Assembly (NCBI RefSeq): GCF_024622195.1
Contig: NZ_JANKBI010000003.1
Span: 124,001-188,000, forward strand
Reading direction: 5' to 3'
Source: Murimonas intestini
GTDB lineage: Bacteria > Bacillota > Clostridia > Lachnospirales > Lachnospiraceae
Length of the DNA: 64,000 nucleotides
In this document: positions 19,538 through 26,753 of the stretch, in pieces
Layout: each line of letters starts with the position of its first letter
Position numbering within the stretch: the stretch's first letter is position 1
Made by a program: the position numbers and the translations under genes
The notes under the pieces: generated by a model
Seen by the model: the letters and a program-made list of their open reading frames with translations, nothing else
What the model was told of the DNA's origin: nothing
Databases searched by the model: none

Positions 19538-20422
19538 ATGGAGAATACAATACCGGAATTTATCAATTATCTGATGAAAGTCAAAAATGCATCGGCAAGC
19601 ACAATTATGTCATATCAGCGGGATTTAAAGAAGCTGAGCGTTTTTTTAGAAGAAAAGGGAGTGGAGCGTATTCAGGATGTGACGGCCACGAATCTGAATT
19701 CCTACATTCTCTATCTGGAGAGAGAGGGGTTTTCCGCCTCAACAGTTTCAAGGAATATAGCCTCTATGAGGGCTTTTTTCAGGTTTGAATACGGACAGGG
19801 GAGGATGCAGGAAGACCCGGCGGCGGATCTTAAGGCTCCCCATGTGGAGAAGAAATCACCGGAGATTCTCTCAGCGGAAGAAGCGGCTCTGCTTTTGGAC
19901 CAGCCTGACTGCCATACTCCAAAGGGTCTCAGAGATAAAGCGATGCTTGAGCTTCTCTATGCCACAGGCATGCGCGTGACAGAATTGATCAGTGTGAAAG
20001 AAGATGACCTGAATCTGGATTTTGGGTATGTAGTGTGCAGGGACGAAGAAAAAGAGAGAGTGATCCCCTTCGGAAATGCGGCAAAAGAGGCTGTGGGAAA
20101 ATACAAGACAGACGCAAGGAAATTTCTGCTGAAGGGCCAGGAGAGTGAGTACCTGTTTACAAATTGTTCAGGCTCTCCCATGAGCCGTCAGGGATTCTGG
20201 AAACTGATCAAGCAGTATGCAGTAAAAGCTCATATTACGGCAGATATCACACCTCATACACTTCGCCATTCATTTGCGGCACATCTGGTGCAGAATGGGG
20301 CAGACTTAAAGTCAGTGCAGGAGATGCTCGGCCACTCGGATATCTCCACGACACAGGTCTATATGAATCTGGGATTCAGTAAGATCAAATCAGTATATGC
20401 AAAAGCCCATCCAAGGGGTTAA
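19538..20422 (+). CDS. xerD: Tyrosine recombinase XerD
   Basis: Resolves chromosome dimers at dif with XerC. The 294-residue length is typical. N-terminal SAM-like DNA-binding domain (1-90), then the catalytic domain with the Arg in ATGMRVTELISV, a Lys near EKERVIPF, HTLRHSFA, LGHSDISTTQ and the nucleophile Tyr275 in TTQVYMNL. Placement after spoIIM, as in Bacillus subtilis, supports XerD rather than an integrase from a mobile element. The start follows AAAGGAG. A terminator follows at 20453. Confidence 0.93.
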   Translation: MENTIPEFINYLMKVKNASASTIMSYQRDLKKLSVFLEEKGVERIQDVTATNLNSYILYLEREGFSASTVSRNIASMRAFFRFEYGQGRMQEDPAADLKAPHVEKKSPEILSAEEAALLLDQPDCHTPKGLRDKAMLELLYATGMRVTELISVKEDDLNLDFGYVVCRDEEKERVIPFGNAAKEAVGKYKTDARKFLLKGQESEYLFTNCSGSPMSRQGFWKLIKQYAVKAHITADITPHTLRHSFAAHLVQNGADLKSVQEMLGHSDISTTQVYMNLGFSKIKSVYAKAHPRG

Positions 20423-20452
20423 ACAAAAGGTGTTTTATTCCCTTGAAAAATT

Positions 20453-20485
20453 CGGCATAGTCGTTAACAGCGGCTATGCCGTTTT
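20453..20485 (+). terminator. Terminator after xerD
   Basis: CGGCATAG (20453-20460) pairs with CTATGCCG (20474-20481), then TTTT. Confidence 0.75.
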
Positions 20486-20526
20486 AAATCTCCTTTAAGT
20501 ACGGTTTGAAGGAGTAAATATTTATT

Positions 20527-20553
20527 GTTGCTGGTCACGGAGTGAACAGTAAC
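20527..20553. repeat. Palindromic repeat, GTTACTG..CAGTAAC family, copy 2
   Basis: GTTGCTGGTCAC, three bases GGA, then GTGAACAGTAAC: a 12-bp stem with one mismatch and one G-T pair. It lies between xerD and the toxin-antitoxin promoter. Confidence 0.75.
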
Positions 20554-20587
20554 GCCTAAACGCCATAACTAAAAAAGAAAGACAGGA

Positions 20588-20616
20588 TTGTTTTTTGAAA
20601 AAGGATATACTATAAT
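20588..20616 (+). promoter_or_regulatory. Toxin-antitoxin promoter
   Basis: TTGTTT-17-TATAAT, about 48 bases before the antitoxin start. Confidence 0.65.
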
Positions 20617-20664
20617 AGAGTGAGAAAAGAAGGGATCATTTATTTTGGAAAGCAGGTGAATTTT

Positions 20665-20820
20665 ATGGCATCATTGGCAGAACGGCAGGAGGATATCCAG
20701 GAAAAAAAATTATACAAAGAACTGGATAAAGGTATTGATGATATGGAGAATGGAAGAGTTGTACCGCACGAAGAGGCTATGAAAAAACTAATGGAGAGGT
20801 TTCGGCACAATGCAGTATAA
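20665..20820 (+). CDS. Short antitoxin of a RelE/ParE-type pair
   Basis: A 51-residue, highly charged, helical protein (MASLAERQEDIQEKKLYKEL...) ending in VPHEEAMKKLMERFRH. Phrases such as PHEEAMKKL are typical of the C-terminal, toxin-wrapping part of RelB/Phd-type antitoxins; no separate DNA-binding domain is visible, so it is a short form. ATG 20665 is chosen with AGCAGGTG in front. Its last 11 bases overlap the toxin gene, which implies coupled translation. Confidence 0.72.
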   Translation: MASLAERQEDIQEKKLYKELDKGIDDMENGRVVPHEEAMKKLMERFRHNAV

Positions 20821-21142
20821 AATACTGGAAACGATAGAGGCCATGGAGGATTTGGGGAAGATGGCGGCCTATATGGAGGAAGAACTGAAGAACTCCCAGG
20901 CTGCTATCCGTTTTTTAGAAAAGTATGATAAAGAAGTGGGTATCCTGCAGAATTTCCCATTTGGCTATAGGGGGATCAGCTTAGGGTACAGGGGCCATGA
21001 AATCCGTATGAAGCCCTTCGAGACATATAATATATTTTTCATAGTAAACAGTGCGGAGGGATGTGTCACAATATTGAGGGTCTTAAAAGACAGACAGGAT
21101 TGGATGCGTATCCTGAAAAGCAAAGATACATACCGTATATGA
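20810..21142 (+). CDS. RelE/ParE-family toxin
   Basis: A 110-residue protein of the RelE/ParE fold: two N-terminal helices (EAMEDLGKMAAYMEEELKNSQAAIRFLEKYDKEV), then a strand region GHEIRMKPFETYNIFFIVN and VTILRVLKDRQDWMRIL, which is the usual end of this superfamily. Members cut ribosome-bound mRNA or poison gyrase; which applies here cannot be said. The pair sits next to mobile-element remnants, which suggests acquisition. A terminator follows. Confidence 0.8.
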   Translation: MQYKILETIEAMEDLGKMAAYMEEELKNSQAAIRFLEKYDKEVGILQNFPFGYRGISLGYRGHEIRMKPFETYNIFFIVNSAEGCVTILRVLKDRQDWMRILKSKDTYRI

Positions 21143-21155
21143 TCATTATATTTTA

Positions 21156-21190
21156 AAAGAGAGACAGGACATTGTTTCTGTCTCTTTTTG
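21156..21190 (+). terminator. Terminator after the toxin gene
   Basis: AGAGACAG and CTGTCTCT around a short loop, then TTTTTG. Confidence 0.8.
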
Positions 21191-21208
21191 CGTGCATGGA
21201 GGGATAAA

Positions 21209-21337
21209 ATGGATGAATTAAAAACAGAACTTGCAAAAAAACAGAGTCCACAAAGGGCAAAATCAAACTGAAGAAAAGCATGACCATTACGGATTTAATA
21301 AAGGCCATGGAGCCGGAAATCAAGAAAGCCCTCCCGG
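21209..21337 (+). pseudogene. recT N-terminal remnant (frameshifted)
   Basis: The reading opens MDELKTELAKK after GGAGGG; one missing A in the A-run near 21240 shifts the frame. In the next frame the text continues STKGKIKLKKSMTITDLIKA and MEPEIKKALP, which is the usual start of phage/plasmid RecT single-strand annealing proteins. It breaks off at 21337, where a 44-base palindrome begins. A dead remnant of a prophage or mobile element. Confidence 0.7.
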
Positions 21338-21381
21338 GTTACTATTCACACGTCGCGGAATGGTGACGTGTGAACAGTAAC
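21338..21381. repeat. Palindromic repeat, GTTACTG..CAGTAAC family, copy 3
   Basis: GTTACTATTCACACGTC (21338-21354) and GACGTGTGAACAGTAAC (21365-21381) pair at 16 of 17 positions around a 10-base loop. It abuts the broken recT end exactly, so it may mark an insertion or deletion junction. Confidence 0.85.
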
Positions 21382-21470
21382 TATGAGGCTCGTGATGATA
21401 TTGCTTAGGTATCAATAAGTACGGTGTTTTAAAAATAAATTATGAAATGGGAGGAGTATCACTTGAATCA

Positions 21471-21616
21471 AAAGCCAAACACAGAAATTACAGTGTTATT
21501 GGAAAATACGTTCGTAATGTTTTTAAAGAAGGCGAATTAGCGAAAGATTCAGTGTGGGCAAAATTTGCCTGCACTGCTGCTGATGGCAAGGATTATAATG
21601 TAGACTACTCAAAATT
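21471..21616 (+). pseudogene. RhuM-like fragment
   Basis: A short reading contains GKYVRNVFKEGELAKDSVWA followed by KFACTAADGKDYNVDY. This is close to the central part of RhuM (virulence protein / Fic-Doc-associated) family proteins found on mobile elements. Both ends are missing: no N-terminal part, and the expected continuation YNLDMIISIGYR is replaced by unrelated sequence and a stop. Confidence 0.55.
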
Positions 21617-21757
21617 TTGTTTAACACGCAGTTACAAGAGTTAACTCAGCTGCTCTATGGAAAAATTGATTATTACAAAGAATCCCCTTCCTCATATGAT
21701 GAGGCATATAAACGAGTGCAGTATCTCAAAAAAGTATCCTGCATCGAATGTATAAAA
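21617..21757 (+). pseudogene. Unassigned coding remnant
   Basis: Encodes NTQLQELTQLLYGKIDYYKE and SPSSYDEAYKRVQYLKKVS in one frame, which reads like the inside of a real protein, but has no ribosome-binding site or family match that I recognise. It follows the RhuM-like fragment directly and is probably another piece of the same decayed element. Confidence 0.4.
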
Positions 21758-21801
21758 ATGACCATGCTTGAGTATCTTTGCTCTTACATGGTCATTTTCT
21801 G
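21755..21801. terminator. Terminator-like hairpin at the end of the remnant zone
   Basis: AAAATGACCATG (21755-21766) and CATGGTCATTTT (21787-21798) form a perfect 12-bp stem with A/T flanks that could work in both directions. Confidence 0.65.
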
Positions 21802-21885
21802 TTTGTACCCGCTTGAAGGTGTCACTAAAAATTTGAATGTTTTATCAAATCCCTAAGTGAGCGCCCCCAAAGGAGACGCCCTTTT

Positions 21886-24171
21886 TTATCTGCACAGAGG
21901 TTTTGGGTAGCCGTAGGACTGAAAAAGCTTCTTCATACGCTGCTGGTTCAGTTCAAGAGCTTCCTGGATGGAGAGGCCTTCCGTCAATATCTGGCGCAGC
22001 ACATTACACAGGATAGCCTCTATTTTATTCTGCGGAATAATGAGTGTGTTGTTCTTATAGGGGCCGTTCCGTTTATGGGTGAAAGAAAAGCTTCGTTCTG
22101 TAATACCCAGCCACGGATAGAGCTTCAGGAGCTCCTGGCTGTGGTAGGGAGCAATAACAGGTGACTGGCCGTCCAGGATAGTCATATAAAAGCTGGTATC
22201 ATGCTGGGTTAGCCAGTCGAAATAAGTAAAAGCGGCTTCCGTATTTTTAGTAAACGGATTCAATCCCATATTCCAGCCTATACTGGCCGGACAACGGCCA
22301 GGGAGTATCTCATAGCCTATGCGCCCGATGATATTATTCTGTATACTCTTTGTGATCTGGGCGGCATACTCTGTGTAGGTAATGAGCATGGCCGTTTTTC
22401 CTTCTGAGAATTCCTTTACTGTATCAGCTATGGAAGTCGTGAAAGGATTGCCTCCTGTAGTCTGCAATGTCTCAAGGATACTTTCAAAGGCCCTGGCGTT
22501 TTCGGGGGAGTTCAGGCAGGGACGGTTATAGCTGTCCCAAAGAACTCCGCCATATGACCAAAGGCGTATGAGGATTTCAGGAGCCAGCTCTTCATCAGTG
22601 ATTCCGGCAAGGGATGTTCCGTATCTGGTGGGTGAGGAAGGGTTGAAGCTCCTGGTGAAAAAACGTGAAGTGCCGTTGAATTCTGTCCAGGTCCTGGGAG
22701 GACGCAGCGATATCTGATATTTGTTCTGGAAAGATTTCAGTATATCCCTGTTTTCAAACAAGTCTTTTCTGTAGAACATGATCTGGGAGCCGCCGATGAT
22801 CGGGATACCATAATAATTGCCTTCATACCTGCAGTTATCCATATTTTCTTTAAAAATAGTGTCTTTTTTAAAAGTTTTTCCGCGCACGAATTCAGAGATA
22901 TCTGCGACAAATGTATTCTGGACCATATAGTTCAGCCATGGTATATCATACATGTGGATATCATAGGCGTCTTCTGTATCTATTGTTTCTGATATTCTTT
23001 TAAGCATCTTGTCCTGAGGATAAAAATCAAAATCCAGGGCTATCCCTGTCTTTCTCGTAAAGTAGTCAGAAAGCAGAGAGACAGAGTGTGAGGTAGCCAG
23101 ATCTACTGTAAGCACTTTCAGACGGCTGCTGCAGGCCTGGGAGACAGGTGCACTGAGTGAAGAACGCTCCCGGAGAACTAAAGGATTATTTACTACGGGA
23201 TCCGGCATGGTAATGATCCTGGGCTCAAAAAGGGCAGGGGATTTTATATTTGAGAGCAGCAGTTCTGATGCAGATATCCCCAGATGGAAGGCTGTGCGCT
23301 GTGTGTGAATAACCCCGTGGAGACGTGATGCTTTATTCCAGGATTCTTCACTGTAAGTTATGATCTGAACGCTGTCGGGAACACTCAGACCATAAGTATT
23401 CAATGCTTCTATAGTGCCCAGCGCGATGTTTTCAGATGTCGCAATAATCGAATCCGGCTTCTGAGTGCAGACAGCTGTCAGGACAGATTTAAAAGCATCC
23501 TCTTTGGACATGTTCGTAGAGCAGATCAAATCTTCGGTGCTCTGCAGGCCGCTGTAGGCCATGGCATCTTTATATCCGCGTATGCTGTCCTGTTCAGATG
23601 AGAAATGAACAGGTCCGCAGACAAGGGCTGTCTTGTTATATCCTTTTTCTATGAGTGATTCAGTCAGAAAATAGGTTGTTTTATAGTTGTCAAAGCCTAC
23701 AAAGTTTACGAATAAGTCTTCCGGGGAGCGTTCCACGAAAACGGTCGGTATTTGGTAATTTAAGATGCGGCTCCGAAAAAATTCAGTATTCTGCGGCTGA
23801 CAGCTGATGATGACAAGTCCTGCAGCATTTTGGCTGATAAAGTCTTCAATCTTTTCACATTCAATATCAGGTGAATTATTTGAAAAAGCTACACTCACCG
23901 TATACCCATGACTCTGCAGGTAAGCAGATATTCCTTTAAAGATCTCTGCATGATAGAGGTTGTCAATATCTGTCAGAACTACGCCTATCAGATTAGAAGT
24001 AAAGGACTTCAGGTTTCTGGCAGACCAGTTGGGAATATATTTTAGTTTTTCTATTGAATCCATTATTTTCATCCGGGTCTCTGCCTTGACGGGCTTTGTT
24101 CCGCTCAGGCAGCAGGAGACAGTTGCAATAGAGACGCCGGCATCACGTGCAATATCTTTTAAAGTAGCCAT
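21886..24171 (-). CDS. LacI-family regulator fused to an ABC-type solute-binding domain
   Basis: A 761-residue protein with two full modules. Residues 1-335 are a LacI repressor: helix-turn-helix TLKDIARDAGVSIATVSCCL, hinge, and sensor domain. From about residue 350 to the end it looks like a family 1 extracellular solute-binding protein (MalE-like): LKVLTVDLATSHSVSLLSDY, YYGIPIIGGSQIMFYRKDLF, RPPRTWTEF, EFSEGKTAMLITY, IGYEILPG. There is no signal peptide, so the binding domain must be cytoplasmic and probably acts as a second ligand sensor. It faces away from a mutarotase gene; matching CG-centred operators lie at 24258 and 24694. Confidence 0.9.
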   Translation of the reverse strand: MATLKDIARDAGVSIATVSCCLSGTKPVKAETRMKIMDSIEKLKYIPNWSARNLKSFTSNLIGVVLTDIDNLYHAEIFKGISAYLQSHGYTVSVAFSNNSPDIECEKIEDFISQNAAGLVIISCQPQNTEFFRSRILNYQIPTVFVERSPEDLFVNFVGFDNYKTTYFLTESLIEKGYNKTALVCGPVHFSSEQDSIRGYKDAMAYSGLQSTEDLICSTNMSKEDAFKSVLTAVCTQKPDSIIATSENIALGTIEALNTYGLSVPDSVQIITYSEESWNKASRLHGVIHTQRTAFHLGISASELLLSNIKSPALFEPRIITMPDPVVNNPLVLRERSSLSAPVSQACSSRLKVLTVDLATSHSVSLLSDYFTRKTGIALDFDFYPQDKMLKRISETIDTEDAYDIHMYDIPWLNYMVQNTFVADISEFVRGKTFKKDTIFKENMDNCRYEGNYYGIPIIGGSQIMFYRKDLFENRDILKSFQNKYQISLRPPRTWTEFNGTSRFFTRSFNPSSPTRYGTSLAGITDEELAPEILIRLWSYGGVLWDSYNRPCLNSPENARAFESILETLQTTGGNPFTTSIADTVKEFSEGKTAMLITYTEYAAQITKSIQNNIIGRIGYEILPGRCPASIGWNMGLNPFTKNTEAAFTYFDWLTQHDTSFYMTILDGQSPVIAPYHSQELLKLYPWLGITERSFSFTHKRNGPYKNNTLIIPQNKIEAILCNVLRQILTEGLSIQEALELNQQRMKKLFQSYGYPKPLCR

Positions 24172-24257
24172 ATGTACTTCCTCCGTAACTATTCAGCAGA
24201 TCTGTGCATTTACTGCATAATTAAAATGTAGCATAGAGAATCAGGCAAGTCAATATA

Positions 24258-24271
24258 TCTAAACGTTTTGA
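24258..24271. promoter_or_regulatory. LacI-type operator 1
   Basis: TCTAAACGTTTTGA, a near-palindrome around CG, lies between the divergent regulator and mutarotase genes. It matches 12 of 14 bases of the perfect site at 24694. Confidence 0.7.
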
Positions 24272-24360
24272 TTTATATTTTGAAAATGATATTGAAAACA
24301 AAAATATATAAAATATAATAGTGTTAACAGAAGCGGAAAAGCTGGAAAGGAGAAAACGGC

Positions 24361-24684
24361 ATGAAAAGATTTGGACAAGTCATCAGGCTAAAAGAGGGGA
24401 TGGAAGAGCGGTATAAAGAACTGCACGGTAATCCGTGGCCGGAAGTGAATGCGGCAATAAAAGCCAGCCATATCAGTAATTATTCTATCTACCTGAAGAA
24501 CGGATATCTGTTTGCTTATTTTGAATATGACGGGGAAGATTTTGAGGAAGATATGAAGAAGATGGCGGCAGATGAAGCTACACAGGGATGGTGGAAAGAA
24601 ACGGATCCCTGCCAGGAAAAGATGGCCGGAGCCTCCGATGCAGAATGGTGGTCAGATATGGTGGAAGTATACCATCTTGATTAA
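24361..24684 (+). CDS. rhaM: L-rhamnose mutarotase family protein
   Basis: Interconverts alpha and beta forms of L-rhamnose (or a related sugar) before isomerisation. The 107-residue length is exact for the family, as are MKRFGQVIRLKEGMEERYKEL and HISNYSIYLKNGYLFAYFEY, with the active-site histidine and tyrosines, and the C-terminal EWWSDMVEVYHLD. The start follows GGAAAGGAGA. It lies just after operator 1, and operator 2 sits between it and the next gene, so the LacI fusion protein very likely controls it. No rhaA, rhaB or rhaD is in this window. Confidence 0.9.
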   Translation: MKRFGQVIRLKEGMEERYKELHGNPWPEVNAAIKASHISNYSIYLKNGYLFAYFEYDGEDFEEDMKKMAADEATQGWWKETDPCQEKMAGASDAEWWSDMVEVYHLD

Positions 24685-24693
24685 ACATCGGAA

Positions 24694-24707
24694 TCTAAAC
24701 GTTTAGA
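24694..24707. promoter_or_regulatory. LacI-type operator 2 (perfect palindrome)
   Basis: TCTAAACGTTTAGA is a perfect 14-bp palindrome centred on CG, the classic LacI/GalR form. It lies ten bases after the mutarotase stop and 30 bases before the next start. Confidence 0.8.
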
Positions 24708-24736
24708 CAATAAATCGTGAAAAGGAGAAGGGATTT

Positions 24737-25990
24737 ATGACATCAAGAGAAAGAGTAATGGCTTCTGTCGCACATAAGGAGCCGGATTATCTGCCCATGG
24801 ATCTGGGAAGCAATGTAAGTACAGGCATTTCAGGCATGGCATATGGAAATCTGAAGAAATACCTGGGAATGACGGAGGGGCATACGCGGATATATGATGT
24901 GGTGCAGCAGGTGGCACTGCCTGAAGATCAGGTGCTGGACCTGATAGGGGCAGATGTACTGGATATAGCAAGGACATACAATACAAAAGACGAGGACTGG
25001 TATGATGTGACGCTGTCGAATGGAAATACGGCGCAGTGGCCCAGCTGGTTCAAACCGGAGAAGCTGCCGGATGGCTCCTATAATGTATATGACATTGAAA
25101 AAACCCTCATTGCCAGGATGCCTAATAAGGGAATGTGTTTCGACCAGATGTATTTCCCTTATAAAGAAGATTATCCGGACAGCTATGAGGATCTGGACCG
25201 CCAGATGGGCAAGGTATTATGGAGTGCCATGGCTCACAGTCCGTGGGATCACCAGAGGGATTTTGCCACAGAGGATGAATTTTACAGTGATATGCGCAGG
25301 CGCTGTCTGGAACTGCGGAATAGTACAGATAAGGCGCTTATGATCACATGCGGATGCAATCTGTTTGAGTGGGGTACCTTCCTGCGGAGGATGGAAAATT
25401 TCCTGATGGATACATATGCGGATCCGGAGAATGTGATCGCGCTGAATGAGCAGCTTATGGAGCGGCATCTGCACATGCTGGAAAAAGTATGCGATGCAGT
25501 GGGTGATGTGGTAGATATCCTGCGTTTTGGCGATGATCTTGGGATGGACACGGGCATGTTTATGTCGCTGGAGAAATACAGAACACTCTTTAAACCATTC
25601 CATACTAAGCTGAATGCTTACGTGCATGAACACAGCGGCATGAAGACTTTTTTACATTCCTGCGGGTCTATCTATCCTGTAATTCCAGAACTGATAGAGG
25701 CGGGATATGATATTCTAAACCCGGTTCAGACATCAGCCAGGGATATGGACCCGGCAAGGCTGAAGAAGGAGTATGGCAGGGATATCACTTTCTGGGGAGG
25801 CGGATGCAATACAAGAAGGATACTGAATCTGGGATCTCCGCAGGAGGTATATGATTACAGCAGCAGGATGATCGACATCTTTTATAAAGACGGAGGATTT
25901 ATTTTCAATACAGAACATAACATTTTGCCGGATGTGCCGCCGGAGAATATCATGGCCATGTACAAGGCAGTAGAAAATGCCAGAAAGTAA
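24737..25990 (+). CDS. Uroporphyrinogen decarboxylase-like (methyltransferase) family protein
   Basis: A 417-residue protein of the UroD/MtaA superfamily. It opens TSRERVMASVAHKEPDYLPM, the standard start of this family, and carries KTFLHSCGSIYPVIPELIEA near residue 297, where the His-X-Cys is the zinc-binding pair of corrinoid-dependent methyltransferases, with a further Cys in GGGCNTRR. This favours the methyltransferase-like branch over true heme synthesis. No corrinoid protein gene is next to it. Members occur within sugar loci of gut Firmicutes, possibly for demethylating O-methyl sugars, but that is inference. Start follows AAAGGAGAAGG. Confidence 0.82.
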   Translation: MTSRERVMASVAHKEPDYLPMDLGSNVSTGISGMAYGNLKKYLGMTEGHTRIYDVVQQVALPEDQVLDLIGADVLDIARTYNTKDEDWYDVTLSNGNTAQWPSWFKPEKLPDGSYNVYDIEKTLIARMPNKGMCFDQMYFPYKEDYPDSYEDLDRQMGKVLWSAMAHSPWDHQRDFATEDEFYSDMRRRCLELRNSTDKALMITCGCNLFEWGTFLRRMENFLMDTYADPENVIALNEQLMERHLHMLEKVCDAVGDVVDILRFGDDLGMDTGMFMSLEKYRTLFKPFHTKLNAYVHEHSGMKTFLHSCGSIYPVIPELIEAGYDILNPVQTSARDMDPARLKKEYGRDITFWGGGCNTRRILNLGSPQEVYDYSSRMIDIFYKDGGFIFNTEHNILPDVPPENIMAMYKAVENARK

Positions 25991-26016
25991 AGGCAGCAAA
26001 AAGGGGAATAGAAAAC

Positions 26017-26097
26017 GTGAACGAAAAAAACAAAAACAAAGAAACGATCAGGAAAGAGAGCAGCATTAAGAAAAATTTGCAGTCGCAACAGATGTGA
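26017..26097 (+). pseudogene. Truncated start of a transporter permease gene (probable)
   Basis: A GTG start with AAGGGG in front opens a 26-codon reading, VNEKNKNKETIRKESSIKKN then LQSQQ, which stops at 26097. Its charged start with IKK.LQSQ resembles the cytoplasmic N terminus of RbsC-type sugar permeases. Sequence from another gene joins it near 26070. The permease identity is an inference from only 25 residues. Confidence 0.45.
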
Positions 26098-26708
26098 AGC
26101 AGGCAGCTTATGATGCAGCAGAAGCGGTCATTAAGATGATGGGTGAAAAAGGAAACATTCTCAATGTCCTGGAAGTTTTGGAAGACCCAAACACAGCCCT
26201 CAGAAAAGAAGGTGTAGAAGAAGCTGTTGCAAAATACCCTGATGTAAAAATCATTCAGGAAATAGCGGGTATTAAGACACAGGAAGAGGCAGTAAGCAAG
26301 ATAGAGAGCGCCCTCTCTGCCAACGTAGGCGAAATTGACGGAATCGTCTGTACAGGCATGGTCACCAGTGTAGGTATGACACAGACACTGGAAGATTACT
26401 ATGAGAAGCAGGGGACGGACAAACATATCTACGCAATCGGAATTGATACGGATGAAGGCGTTATGAATGGAATTGAGAACGGCACGATTGACGCCACGAT
26501 TGCACAGAATCCTCTTGGACATGGTTATATTTCCTGTAAGCTGCTGCAGTATATGGCTCAGGGATATAAAGTGAAAGACGACCAGTATTTTATCAATGCC
26601 GGCAATGTGGTAGTCACAAAAGATAACATGGAAACATATGAGGCTGATCTGGAAAAAGTAACAGAGGATATCCTCAGTAAACTGACAACAGACTATCTGA
26701 CAAAATAG
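26070..26708 (+). pseudogene. Sugar ABC transporter substrate-binding protein, 5' part deleted
   Basis: About 212 codons of the C-terminal two thirds of an RbsB-like periplasmic sugar-binding protein (type 1 fold): EKFAVATDVKQAAYDAAEAV, ILNVLEVLEDPNTALRKEGV, IYAIGIDTDEGVMNGIENG, DATIAQNPLGHGY. The signal peptide, lipobox and first third are gone, and the frame is closed by TAA at 26067. A GTG at 26094 could start a soluble fragment, but it lacks a ribosome-binding site. The loss looks like a deletion between a permease start and this gene, removing membrane parts of the transporter. Confidence 0.8.
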
Positions 26709-26753
26709 GAACGTAAATGTAACTATTCAAAAAGCTGAGGATGGGGAGGCAGT

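Noticed and set aside
20810..21142. Phage-encoded protein next to recT remnant
   Set aside because: Overlap with a short antitoxin and the RelE/ParE ending identify it as a toxin with its own promoter and terminator.
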